64,000 nucleotides of DNA from Planctomycetaceae bacterium (GTDB lineage: Bacteria > Planctomycetota > Planctomycetia > Pirellulales > Pirellulaceae), in assembly GCA_016794985.1 (NCBI GenBank), contig JAEUIQ010000019.1:1-64000 (forward strand), written 5' to 3'. Numbering within the stretch: position 1 is the stretch's first letter; each line of letters starts with the position of its first letter. Made by a program: the position numbers and the translations under genes. Positions 18,235 through 27,531 of the stretch are shown one piece after another. A model generated the notes under the pieces. It worked only from the letters and a program-made list of their open reading frames with translations. It did not search any database and had not been told where the DNA came from.

Positions 18235-19854
18235 TCACGCTTCGAAATAACGACTCAATGTTTTTTCCGTCGGTTTTTTCGTGACGAGCGAGACCACAAT
18301 CATCACCACGGTCGTGCCCAAAGTGATCGGAACGACTGGCAGGATGTCCCAATCAGTACCTGGGATGAGCAACTCTTCACCACCAGCATAGAAGAAGTAG
18401 CACCAAGTGACGATCATGGTCACCGTCGCGGCCTGAGCTCCCGTGGCAGTGAGACCTCGCCAATACAAAGCCGCAAAGATAATCGGGAACAAACCCGCGT
18501 AGCCGGAGAAACACCAAATGCTCAGAGCGAAGATACTACGTCCTTCTAAGACAATTCCCAGCACGTAGGAAATTGCCACGATCAAAATGATAAACGTGCG
18601 GGCGACCCAAACCGAAGGCTCGCCGCTTGTGGCATGGAGACTGTGGCTATTGGCATTTGGCTTCCTAATAAACCGCCGATAGATATCATTCGTGAACATG
18701 GTTCCCACACATAAGAACTGACTATCCAAGCTGGACATGATCGCCGCCAGGACACCGGCGGCCAACAAGCCACCGACAACGGGCGTCGTGTGTTTGGTGA
18801 CGAGGTATCCCAGCACCTTGTTCTGATTCTCTGATGGGTTGGCGTACCATTCGGCCGGTAAAACTCCTGGCGCAGCGGCCCACACGCCCACCATGATGCA
18901 AGGCACCCACACGATCATGATAAAAAATGGATGCATGATAATTGGCAGCTTGAATGCAGCCGCGTTCTTCGCCGTCAACCAGTGCTGAAACAAATGCGGA
19001 AAAGTGCCAACCGACAGCGGCACCAACATGTAGGCAATAAACAGAGAATGCGACATTTCGCTCCGCGAAGTACGTGTCGCCGGAACATCTTTGATGGCAT
19101 TTTGCATCGCGGTCAATAGATTGTTGCTACCGCCTAGTTTGATCGCGATCAAGTAAAACGTTAGGACCCCCAGCACCATGAACACGATCGTTTGGAAGCA
19201 ATTGGCCCATGCCGTCCCACGCATACCGCCAAAGAACACGTAAATCAACACCACTGCACAGACGACGAGCGAACCTAAATAAGATGGAATCCCGCCAGCC
19301 AACGCCGGCTGTTTGTGAGGAAACCAGTCGGGGAAAGCGCCTGCGGTCAAAGATTGTATGATTGTCCCACTTCCGATCACGCCACCCAAGATGTAGGGAA
19401 TCAACAACAAGAGCAATACTGGGAACAAAAACAACCCAATTCGCGGACTTTCTAAGCGGTCGCGAAAGAAGTCCACTTGCGTCGTGTGACCAAACTTTTT
19501 GCCATACTTCCAAACCCGAGTGCCAATCACGAAAAAGCACAATGAGTGGATCAGGCCACTGATGCTGGCCAACTTCCCGTAAACGCCAATGCCACTGACA
19601 AATGCTTCACCGCTAGAGCCCACCATCGCAAACGAGGTCATGGTCGTGCCAAACAGACTCATCAAGAGCAGAAACGGCCCTATGGAGTGACTTGCCAACA
19701 AGTAATCTTTATTATTGTTCTTCTTAAGGAAGGCGGTGGCAACGCCCCCCAACAACAATAGGATCGCAAAATAGGTCACTATCACGAGCACCCGAACGAT
19801 ACCCGCCGAAAACGCATCAGTGGCATTCGCGTTTGCTTGAGCCAGAATTTCCAT
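18235..19854 (-). CDS. Sodium:solute symporter (SSS family)
   Basis: A 539-residue polytopic membrane protein with about 13 hydrophobic helices. Family features include the LLGGVATAF / LLASHSIGPFLLLMSLFGTTMTSF N-terminal helices, GGVIGSGTIIQSL, GGMRGTAWANCFQT, and the DSQFLCVGTMFTNDIYR loop. SSS members import sugars, amino acids or carboxylates with Na+. A DUF3311 gene, its usual small partner, precedes it by 7 bases, and a PfkB kinase follows by 5 bases, so the cargo is probably a sugar. The C-terminus is a short charged tail (KKPTEKTLSRYFEA). Confidence 0.9.
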   Translation of the reverse strand: MEILAQANANATDAFSAGIVRVLVIVTYFAILLLLGGVATAFLKKNNNKDYLLASHSIGPFLLLMSLFGTTMTSFAMVGSSGEAFVSGIGVYGKLASISGLIHSLCFFVIGTRVWKYGKKFGHTTQVDFFRDRLESPRIGLFLFPVLLLLLIPYILGGVIGSGTIIQSLTAGAFPDWFPHKQPALAGGIPSYLGSLVVCAVVLIYVFFGGMRGTAWANCFQTIVFMVLGVLTFYLIAIKLGGSNNLLTAMQNAIKDVPATRTSRSEMSHSLFIAYMLVPLSVGTFPHLFQHWLTAKNAAAFKLPIIMHPFFIMIVWVPCIMVGVWAAAPGVLPAEWYANPSENQNKVLGYLVTKHTTPVVGGLLAAGVLAAIMSSLDSQFLCVGTMFTNDIYRRFIRKPNANSHSLHATSGEPSVWVARTFIILIVAISYVLGIVLEGRSIFALSIWCFSGYAGLFPIIFAALYWRGLTATGAQAATVTMIVTWCYFFYAGGEELLIPGTDWDILPVVPITLGTTVVMIVVSLVTKKPTEKTLSRYFEA

Positions 19855-19861
19855 GACGCAA

Positions 19862-20068
19862 TTACTCCTGCGATAAATCCGCGGGCCAAAACTTTGAAGT
19901 TAGCACCACCCAGGTTATCGTTACCGCGATCGAATAGGCCACATGATAGGCCAATCCGATCGGCATAAATCCGCCGACCAAATAGCTACTGTCCCAAAAC
20001 CAAAAGTCATGGTGCAAGAGCAACAACACGACGAGTGCCAACCAAATCCACTTGTTGAAAGGGTTCAT
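19862..20068 (-). CDS. DUF3311 small membrane protein
   Basis: A 68-residue protein with two hydrophobic helices (about 8-20 and 34-58) around a WDSSYLVGGFMPIGLAYH loop, the pattern of DUF3311 proteins that accompany SSS symporters. The ATG at 20068 overlaps the stop of the upstream gene (ATGA), and the symporter begins 7 bases downstream. It probably stabilises or assists the symporter; no enzymatic motif is present. Confidence 0.8.
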   Translation of the reverse strand: MNPFNKWIWLALVVLLLLHHDFWFWDSSYLVGGFMPIGLAYHVAYSIAVTITWVVLTSKFWPADLSQE

Positions 20069-20610
20069 ACCTTCACAATCTCCAAAAGTTCGACCACCGG
20101 CAGGGCGTTGAGATAGAGGATGGCGGTCCGACCAAAACATTCCGCCAAAGGACCTTGTGAAAACTGCTCGATCAGATACGGACCGGGTATCACGTGCCAA
20201 AGCGACAACAGCTTGACGGTACGCATCATGTTGTGATCGATGAGGACTCGGCCTAATGGCAAAGTTCTAGCTTCAATTTCAGCCATGACTGGCGCAGGAA
20301 TCTGCTGTCGGTTGATCCGGACGATTCCGTATTGTACGACTTGACCATCGGTCGCTCGACGGAGCAATATCTGGCGGCTGTAATGCGAAACGGTTTGTTG
20401 CTCGGCCAAGACTTCCACCGCGACAGGACTGTGGTGAAATTCTTCGTTGGCAACGGTCATATGATGTGGATGCGCCAACAGTCGCCGGTACGCGTCCGGC
20501 AGGGCAGGGGAGGGCACTTCGCGGAACACTCCCAATTCTGCTGGGTTGGGAAAAAAAAGATCGACCAAACTCTGCAGGTCGGGACTAGCCCAATTCGTTG
20601 TATTACTCAC
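20065..20610 (-). CDS. Chorismate lyase-like (UbiC/UTRA fold) protein
   Basis: A 181-residue soluble protein. The pattern with VSHYSRQILLRRATDGQVVQYGIVRI and LPLGRVLIDHNMMRTVKLLSLWHV resembles the UbiC/UTRA superfamily, in which an Arg-lined pocket binds chorismate or small effectors. True UbiC would make 4-hydroxybenzoate for ubiquinone, which planctomycetes are not known to require, so I favour a ligand-binding or divergent enzyme role. It is first in the operon with DUF3311, the symporter and the sugar kinase, and overlaps DUF3311 by 4 bases. Family assignment is from pattern memory only. Confidence 0.55.
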   Translation of the reverse strand: MSNTTNWASPDLQSLVDLFFPNPAELGVFREVPSPALPDAYRRLLAHPHHMTVANEEFHHSPVAVEVLAEQQTVSHYSRQILLRRATDGQVVQYGIVRINRQQIPAPVMAEIEARTLPLGRVLIDHNMMRTVKLLSLWHVIPGPYLIEQFSQGPLAECFGRTAILYLNALPVVELLEIVKV

Positions 20611-21378
20611 AAATCTTCCGCAGCTATCGGTCCAACAATGCCCCTCTACTCACGACACAGGTCAATTCGCCTTGATTATAGCTACGAAGGACCGGTTTGG
20701 GCATTACCGTCCGCGGCAGTGGATTTTTGGAAACTGCCCCACGTGTGTATCGAGAGGCGGATACCACCAGAGAAATCCACATGAAGCACCGATCCTGAAC
20801 CCTGCGTCCCAAACCACCCAAGACTCAAAGCAATCCTAAGTGCAGCGAGGTCTCGGACGCGATTGACGACGGGACCCGAGGCCCCACAGCCACGGCAGCT
20901 GACTTGGCGGAAGAATCCGTGTGCGTGTGGGCAAGGAGTCTCAATCTTCAACGAGCTTTCGTGGCCGCGATCTCTCGGGACTGGCTAACCGAGCCGTGCT
21001 CAGACCGATAGTAAAAATTCAACCGCTTCGCTTTCACGCGTCGCGATCGATTCGCGCAAAACAGCAACGGAGTACCACCCATGACGCAGAAACTAGCGAC
21101 AGGCGGAAATTCGCGACAGGTAGAAGCAAGCGGAAGACGAAGCAACACTTTGAACCAGCGGTTCCGATGAGCGTAGGCCCGAAAGGGCCGAAACAACTGT
21201 AGCCATTGTAGGCAAGCCACCCGTTCGAGTGACAGCTCATTCAGAAGAGGCCAGAAAGGCAACATAGGCCAGAAAAGCGGCCACAATTCCCGCTCGAAAG
21301 GACTTTAAATGTTCTACCGAGGGAGGAGAGGTCGGCAAGCAGCTGAAACCCCAACAGAAGCAAAATCGCTTTAAGCAG
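20611..21378. other. Long intergenic region with one dispersed-repeat copy
   Basis: About 770 bases between the UbiC-like gene start and tRNA-Asp without a convincing gene; a minus-strand frame at 20682-20951 has no recognisable protein character. At about 21175-21233 is a copy of a repeat also found at about 43011-43070 (shared blocks GGGCCGAAACA, TAGCCA, CAAGCCACC, GAGTGACA). The promoter of the operon ending at 17294 should lie at its left edge, but I cannot define it. Confidence 0.5.
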
Positions 21379-21452
21379 CGACGCGGACGGGTCTCGAACC
21401 CGCAACCTCTGGATCGACAGTCCAGTGCTCTAACCAATTGAGCTACCGCGCC
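21379..21452 (-). tRNA. tRNA-Asp (anticodon GTC)
   Basis: The minus strand folds into a complete 74-base cloverleaf: acceptor GGCGCGG paired with CCGCGTC (one G-T pair), D arm TAGCTCAATTGGTTAGAGCA, anticodon stem CTGGA/TCCAG with loop CTGTCGA giving anticodon GTC, T arm GCGGGTTCGAACCCGT. The discriminator base is G, as expected for tRNA-Asp. The 3' CCA is not encoded, so it must be added after transcription. Confidence 0.95.
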
Positions 21453-21858
21453 AAATTTCAATACCTGCACTTTGGCTGCCGAGCACTTTGAATGCCGGGC
21501 ATTTTGGGGCGTCATGTAGGGTCCCAGTCCGATCGCCACCAACCTTCATTGACAGCGGGACAGACTGATTTCAAACATTCGCCGTGCTCTCCCGACAACT
21601 TATCGTTCCGGAAGGTTCGTCGATTTAACTAAAAGCTCAAAAAATTATCAAGGGGGTCCGGGGGATTTTTTCGGAGTCCGTTTCTATCAATTCCAGGCTT
21701 TTTCTCGGTTGAATCACTCTTCGAAACGGGGATTCTCACCGAGAAAAACAGACCAACGCCCAAGCAAACATCCCAAGGCTTGTGGAAAATCTAGCCCGAA
21801 AAAAAGAAACCAAGTGAATCCGCAACCGGGGCAGCACGAGCTTCAACCGGTCAAAAAC
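21453..21858. other. Intergenic region with an inverted repeat
   Basis: No gene is visible. An inverted repeat at 21699-21748 pairs TTTTTCTCGGT with ACCGAGAAAAA, with a further inner pair GAATC/GATTC, giving an extended hairpin. The A and T runs are inside the stem and in the order opposite to an intrinsic terminator, so it is not a classic one. It lies downstream of the gene ending at 21859 and upstream of tRNA-Asp on the minus strand. Confidence 0.5.
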
Positions 21859-23139
21859 TTAATGAAGCTCGGGCCCCGCGTCATGCCCCAGCGTTCGAAC
21901 GGCGGATAAATCTGGGTAGGCCGCCTTGCGACCTTGCATCGCTTCCATCAGCAACGCTCGGTGGTAATGGAACACGGCCAACGAGTGATCGCTGGATAGT
22001 TCTAACTCGCGAATGACTCGATGGTCCACCACCGTCGGTGTGTTGGCCAGCCCGGTATCTAAGGAAATCGCACGCGCCAAATACGCGGCTTGAATGGCTG
22101 CATCCAAGTCCGACTTCGCGCGACGCCAATTCTTGATTTTGGTCGCAAGTGCGCCTCGAGTGTCAAGAAATCCCGCAATGTACATCAACTGTTGAGCAAC
22201 CGCTTGCGGCGAGAGATCCAGGGCAACATGCTCTAACCCTGCGGTCATCACGACCAAATTGTTCTTGTATTCTTTGCGACCTGGATCGTCGCCAACGTCC
22301 TGGCACAATTCCCAGCCCTGATGATACAAATGCCTCAATGTGGACCGAATCTCCAAAACGTTGCTTCGAATTTGACGGACATCGCGTGGCTCCTCGGCAC
22401 CCGGCCATTCGGATTGACTCATCCAAATTCCTAACCGCTCAGACAACAGCTGATTCTCGTCATCGAGGCGACGTTCCAGGTTGCGAATTGCCACTCGGAG
22501 GTGCTGTAGACCCTCCTCACTGCGGCCGACGTATCGTAGTGCCTGTGAACGATAGATTGCAAATTGATCATCAAGTCCCGTTTGCCGGAGCACCAAATTG
22601 ATTTCCACAAATTGTGATTCAAGATCGCGATCGGATAGATAGGCTGCATAAGCCAACGCGTTCGTCCAGAAAACCTTCTCGTAAGCGGTTAGCTCGCGGC
22701 TTTCCTTCTCAGCCTTCTTGGTGGTTTCGTTCTCTTTCACGTCCGCTTGAAGACCTTTTTCAAAGTCGCGAAACGCTTTTTGCAGTTGTTTGTAAGCCGA
22801 TTCGTGCTGTTGCATTCGATGCAATTGGCTGGCCAAGCGTTGTCGTTGGAGGGGTAGAAGCGCTTCGTTGGCTTCAAGTTTTGACAACAACTCCCATGCT
22901 GGCTTGTCAAGTTGCAAATCGATTTGCCTTTCCAGACAAGCCAATTGCAAATCCAGGTTTTCTGGATCTGCCTCAGACAAACGCTGGAGTCGCTCTAAGG
23001 ATTGAATGCCATTGCCATTCAATTGAGATTCTGCGGCAAGTGCCAATTGCCATTGTTTGATTTCATGCGGCCAACGCTGGAGCAACAGCGCCACGGCGAT
23101 CAACAAGATCGCCAACCACGCGTACCGTAGCCAACTCAT
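21859..23139 (-). CDS. Membrane-anchored helical (TPR-like) protein, unknown
   Basis: A 426-residue protein with one N-terminal hydrophobic helix (about 4-22, WLRYAWLAILLIAVALLL) followed by an almost entirely helical region with TPR-like pairs (QRLSEADPENLDLQLACLERQ, ALRYVGRSEEGLQHLRVAI, DLDAAIQAAYLARAI). A charged coiled-coil stretch (about 118-150) is Lys/Glu-rich. I do not recognise a specific family. Its ATG overlaps the glnD stop by 4 bases, so it is translationally coupled to glnD, but a role in nitrogen control is only a guess from position. Confidence 0.65.
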   Translation of the reverse strand: MSWLRYAWLAILLIAVALLLQRWPHEIKQWQLALAAESQLNGNGIQSLERLQRLSEADPENLDLQLACLERQIDLQLDKPAWELLSKLEANEALLPLQRQRLASQLHRMQQHESAYKQLQKAFRDFEKGLQADVKENETTKKAEKESRELTAYEKVFWTNALAYAAYLSDRDLESQFVEINLVLRQTGLDDQFAIYRSQALRYVGRSEEGLQHLRVAIRNLERRLDDENQLLSERLGIWMSQSEWPGAEEPRDVRQIRSNVLEIRSTLRHLYHQGWELCQDVGDDPGRKEYKNNLVVMTAGLEHVALDLSPQAVAQQLMYIAGFLDTRGALATKIKNWRRAKSDLDAAIQAAYLARAISLDTGLANTPTVVDHRVIRELELSSDHSLAVFHYHRALLMEAMQGRKAAYPDLSAVRTLGHDAGPELH

Positions 23140-25778
23140 GCCGGACCTCCCGCAGGAGACTCTAGATCACGAATGGTTTCAAGCAACGTGCGTTTGATCT
23201 CGTCCAACCGTCGTTGATCATCGATCTTGATTCCCGCCGAATCCGTCACGTAAAACACGACGACGACCTGATCCAAATGGGCCGCAATCTTGGCAAAACG
23301 GATATCTAATCCCAACTGGTAGAGGGTTCTGGCCACCGAATAAATCAGTAGAGGGTGGTCGTCAGAAAAAACATCGACGACGTTGGCATGCTCGGCGGTC
23401 TCATTATCGAGAATCACTTTGGCATGCTGCCATGAAAAATCGGGCTCTCGTTCTTTGACACCCCATATCTTTCGAGGTCGCACCAACTCATCAACTGGCT
23501 GAACCACAACCTTCTGAGCTGCTTCCCTGATCTTTGCGAACCGATCCTCTGAAGGAGTGCCAGTGAAATCACGATCATTGAGTACAAACGAATACCACGC
23601 CAATTGATTTGGTAGCAATTCGATTCGCGCGGAAAGTATCGACAACCCGAGGCGAACGAAGACCCCTAACAATCGATAAAATGCACCGGATACTCGCTGC
23701 TGCTGTTTCCCTAAGGTGACTTCGATCAAACCAGGCTCGTTAAGCGATCGCGTGTGAACGGCAACTTCACCGGGCTGCAATCGAGCCACGTCCAACAAGT
23801 TTTTGGCCAAGTTCTCCGGAGATTGCCCGCGAAAATTTTCTTTGGCGATCCGCCCCACGCTGGTCGCCATCCAACTCTGAAATTCGTCCGGAGCCAAGTT
23901 AATGAGCGTGGAGCGAATTTGATCCGCCCGTTCACGGGGCTGATCCGGGTTTTGCTGATCCGTGAACCAAGAATCAACTCGAAAATACAACTCCGTCATC
24001 AAGCTCCGCCGCCATTCGTTGAAGCCACCTGGTGCCACTGCGGCCATATCCGCGCAAGTCAGTGTAAACAACATGCGCAACATCTGTGGAGAACCGACTT
24101 CATTCGCCAATTGCTGGATCACTTGGCGGTCCGTTATATCGCGACGAAACGCCAAAGTCGACATCAACAAGTGCTGACGCACCAGGAAGGTTATTGTTTC
24201 CGTTTCTTCGCTGTTCAGCCCCAAACGGTCGGCGGTTTGTTCCGCCAATTCGGCCCCCACTTCGCTGTGGTCACCGGTGTAACCTTTGCCTACGTCATGC
24301 AGCAAAACCGACAAATGCAACAAGTCTTTCCGCTGTACCTCGCGATACGCCTGTCCCACGGGCGATGCATCATCTTGAAATCCGGCCATGATTTCGATCG
24401 CAATCAATGTATGCTCGTCAACCGTATACTTGTGATACTGATTGAACTGTAGCAACCACCGAGCGTGTCGGAAGGCAGGAATAATTTTCTCCAACACGTT
24501 CATTTCATGCAATCGCCGCAAGAGATTGGGCAACCGATTCGGATTCGCCAAGATCCGCATGAAATTCTTCTTCGCTTCCGAAGACATGATGATTTGCGTT
24601 TGCTTGAGCATTGCGTTACGGATACTGCGCCACGTGTTTTGCTCGATGTACCGTTTGGAACGGTTGGAAATCTCCATCAACCGCAGTACTTGCTCGATGT
24701 CGCTTTTTACCAAGTCCAGTGACTCTTTCACGACCGCGACACAGCGGGGCGTGACCAAGAAGTGCTCGTCTTCCCGACGACCAACCCATGTATCAAAAAA
24801 CGAGCGATGCTCGAAGTTGCCGCGCACGTCGTTAAAAAACTGAAAACTGCTATAACGGGCCGCTGTGGAGTGTCGAAAGTACTGCCGCATGAATTCCTGA
24901 ACTGGCAGGATTTCCAGCCCAGCTGGATAGTGCCACGCCTCCGCGATCCGCAGCTGTTCGGCACGATCCAATAAGTCAACCGCTCGTCCATTGTGAAAAT
25001 GCAGTTCATTCCGCAATCGCAAGAGAAACTCACGAGCTTCAATCAAGTTATTGAAGTCCAAACGCGACAGAGCTTTGATTTCACGTAGTTTATTGAGGCT
25101 GGTCTCGCCGTAGCGGATAAAACCCATCCAACGGACGGTGTGAATCTCGCGCAGGCCGCCGCGTGAGCGTTTGACGTTCGGGCTAAGCAAATACGCCGAC
25201 TCGCCGTACTGCGACTGCTCTTGCCGCCGCGCTTTCTCCACGAAATCCAACGACCACTGGGTTCGCTTTCGTACCGATCGCAAGAATCGATCCCGAAACT
25301 TCTCCAGCAACGATTCGCTGCCGGCCAACAAACGCATTTCCGTTAGCGATGTAAGAATTGTCGCATCAGTGAATGCCAAGGTGTTCGCATCGCGAACCGT
25401 GCGCGACGACAGGGCCAATTTCAAGCCAATATCGTAGCAGTCCTGAACCAACCGACCCGCAACTTTTTCGATCTTCGATTCAATTCCGGGTATGTACAAC
25501 AGCATCAAGTCGACATCGGAATGTGGTGCGACGTCCTGGCGTCCCAAACCACCCAATGCCAACAGGCTACAACTGCGCGCCAAGTGATCTTGCTCGTTGA
25601 CATCCGGAATGACGTCGGCCAATGCCGTGCGGTAGATGTCGCAGATGAGCCCATCCCACAACGCGGTCATCCCCTGACAGATGACACGACCACCCGCACC
25701 GAGTTCGTGCTGTCGTTTCAGCTGCTCGTAGCCCTGAACCAGCGTTTGTTTGGCTTCGGCAAGAAACGGCCGCATCAT
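23136..25778 (-). CDS. glnD: GlnD, [protein-PII] uridylyltransferase/uridylyl-removing enzyme
   Basis: An 880-residue bifunctional sensor that uridylylates PII at low glutamine and removes UMP at high glutamine. Domains in order: nucleotidyltransferase with GGLGRQDVAPHSDVDLMLLY (about 92-111), a long helical linker, HD domain with LLHDVGKGYTGDHSEVG (His-Asp intact) near 490, and two C-terminal ACT domains (about 690-760 and 800-870), the glutamine-sensing part. Length matches the family. It is 37 bases downstream of glnB and overlaps the next gene by ATGA. Both catalytic motifs look functional. Confidence 0.93.
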   Translation of the reverse strand: MMRPFLAEAKQTLVQGYEQLKRQHELGAGGRVICQGMTALWDGLICDIYRTALADVIPDVNEQDHLARSCSLLALGGLGRQDVAPHSDVDLMLLYIPGIESKIEKVAGRLVQDCYDIGLKLALSSRTVRDANTLAFTDATILTSLTEMRLLAGSESLLEKFRDRFLRSVRKRTQWSLDFVEKARRQEQSQYGESAYLLSPNVKRSRGGLREIHTVRWMGFIRYGETSLNKLREIKALSRLDFNNLIEAREFLLRLRNELHFHNGRAVDLLDRAEQLRIAEAWHYPAGLEILPVQEFMRQYFRHSTAARYSSFQFFNDVRGNFEHRSFFDTWVGRREDEHFLVTPRCVAVVKESLDLVKSDIEQVLRLMEISNRSKRYIEQNTWRSIRNAMLKQTQIIMSSEAKKNFMRILANPNRLPNLLRRLHEMNVLEKIIPAFRHARWLLQFNQYHKYTVDEHTLIAIEIMAGFQDDASPVGQAYREVQRKDLLHLSVLLHDVGKGYTGDHSEVGAELAEQTADRLGLNSEETETITFLVRQHLLMSTLAFRRDITDRQVIQQLANEVGSPQMLRMLFTLTCADMAAVAPGGFNEWRRSLMTELYFRVDSWFTDQQNPDQPRERADQIRSTLINLAPDEFQSWMATSVGRIAKENFRGQSPENLAKNLLDVARLQPGEVAVHTRSLNEPGLIEVTLGKQQQRVSGAFYRLLGVFVRLGLSILSARIELLPNQLAWYSFVLNDRDFTGTPSEDRFAKIREAAQKVVVQPVDELVRPRKIWGVKEREPDFSWQHAKVILDNETAEHANVVDVFSDDHPLLIYSVARTLYQLGLDIRFAKIAAHLDQVVVVFYVTDSAGIKIDDQRRLDEIKRTLLETIRDLESPAGGPA

Positions 25779-25815
25779 GTTTGGCTTTGCCAGTTAGCGA
25801 TACCGGAACGAGATG

Positions 25816-26265
<450 letters not shown>

Positions 26266-26350
26266 CTAGCGACTCGAAATCCACTCCTAGGGTAACGATT
26301 TTTCCCCGCCAAGTAAACGGGCTAAGACCAGCCGACTCAACCCTCCCAAC

Positions 26351-26929
26351 TCAGCCCGGCCACGGTTCGTCCGGCTGCCCTAGGACGTGATTGAGCGATC
26401 TCGCCAAAACAAAAAGCCAGTCACTCAAACGGTTAAGATAAATCTGAGCATTACTCAAGTTTTGTTGAATTCGAACGTTTTGGCTTTCATTTTTCCCCTC
26501 CAACACGGCTACCAAAGCACGCTCCGCGCGACGGCAAATCGACCGAGTGACGTGTGCGAACGACGACTGAGGTGTTCCAGCCGGTAAGATAAAACTCGTC
26601 AGAGGCGGTAGCCATGCCGTTTGCCGATCAATCGACTGCTCCAAATCGATCGTCGCGTCGAACAGATCCAAAGTTGACACATCGCGACGCACGTCCGCCA
26701 CGGTCGCCCCAATCTCGAAGAGTCGCTTCTGAATCGGTAGTAAAAGGGAGACTTCTTTGGCCAATGCAGGGGGAGCGGCGACCGCAATTTGAGAACGCAA
26801 ATAGCCCAGGCTTGCGTTTAGTTCGTCCACCTCACCCAAACATTGGATTCGGGGGTCGGCTTTGGAAACACGAGCCGCACCAAGCAGTCCCGTTTCACCA
26901 GCATCCCCGGTTTTGGTATAAATCTTCAA
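26351..26929 (-). CDS. PduO-type cob(I)alamin adenosyltransferase
   Basis: A 192-residue ATP:cob(I)alamin adenosyltransferase, which makes coenzyme B12. The N-terminus has the ATP-binding IYTKTGDAGETGLLG, followed by VDELNASLGYLRSQ; the C-terminal helix has FAHVTRSICRRAERALV with the conserved Arg residues and YLNRLSDWLFVLARSLNH. The family forms trimers of five-helix bundles. It precedes no B12 biosynthesis genes here, so it probably serves cobalamin salvage. Divergent from the Nudix gene at 27075. Confidence 0.93.
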   Translation of the reverse strand: MKIYTKTGDAGETGLLGAARVSKADPRIQCLGEVDELNASLGYLRSQIAVAAPPALAKEVSLLLPIQKRLFEIGATVADVRRDVSTLDLFDATIDLEQSIDRQTAWLPPLTSFILPAGTPQSSFAHVTRSICRRAERALVAVLEGKNESQNVRIQQNLSNAQIYLNRLSDWLFVLARSLNHVLGQPDEPWPG

Positions 26930-27074
26930 GGCATGTTTCCTAACGCTGCGAAAAATTCAGAACCGGGATCTTGTTGAACATCAACGCACTCGGGGTCGGC
27001 TAAATCGCAGACCTCGAGCACTTTCCCTTGGATCGGCGATGAAACTGTTGTAGCGGCAACCGAGGGTTCTTGGA

Positions 27075-27521
27075 ATGGATAACTCAGCAAACCATGGCGG
27101 CCGAACCGAATTTCATTCGTGCGGTTTCTTGCTGCTGAAAAAAAATCAGACGAATTGGCAATTCCTTTTGCTGCGTCATGCCGATCGATGGGACCTGCCG
27201 AAAGGCTTATGCGAAATCGGGGAAACGCCGCTCGGAACCGCTTTCCGAGAATTGAGGGAAGAAACTGGGATCCCCGAATCGATGGTTCAGGTCCTGAAAG
27301 AATTCGAGTATTGCCATCGTTATCGTGTGACAGGCTTCGACGGACAACCGACCAACAAGCAATTGACCATTTTTTTAGGAATCGTCAGCGGCGATCCGCA
27401 AATCGCTTTGACCGAGCACTTGTCGTATCGCTGGTTCGATTGGAAACCTCCCCACCAAATCGAACCCAAAAACGTGGACCAAGTCCTGGCGGCGCTCGAA
27501 AAGTTCGGCTGGCCTCATTGA
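27075..27521 (+). CDS. Nudix hydrolase (Ap4A hydrolase-like)
   Basis: A 148-residue Nudix protein. The catalytic box runs GLCEIGETPLGTAFRELREE followed by TGI, matching GX5EX7REUXEEXGU. The N-terminal SCGFLLLKKNQTNWQFLLLRH and PKGLCEIGE resemble bis(5'-nucleosyl)-tetraphosphatases of the eukaryote-like group, which cleave Ap4A; other nucleotide substrates are possible. The next gene starts about 10 bases after its stop, so both are probably in one transcript. Confidence 0.9.
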   Translation: MDNSANHGGRTEFHSCGFLLLKKNQTNWQFLLLRHADRWDLPKGLCEIGETPLGTAFRELREETGIPESMVQVLKEFEYCHRYRVTGFDGQPTNKQLTIFLGIVSGDPQIALTEHLSYRWFDWKPPHQIEPKNVDQVLAALEKFGWPH

Positions 27522-27531
27522 AAGAAACCTC

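Noticed and set aside
20682..20951. 89-codon minus-strand frame
   Set aside because: Low-complexity product with no family character, and no ribosome binding site; treated as noncoding.
21699..21748. Inverted repeat as a terminator
   Set aside because: The T and A runs are in the stem in the wrong order for either strand, so it is listed only as an inverted repeat.
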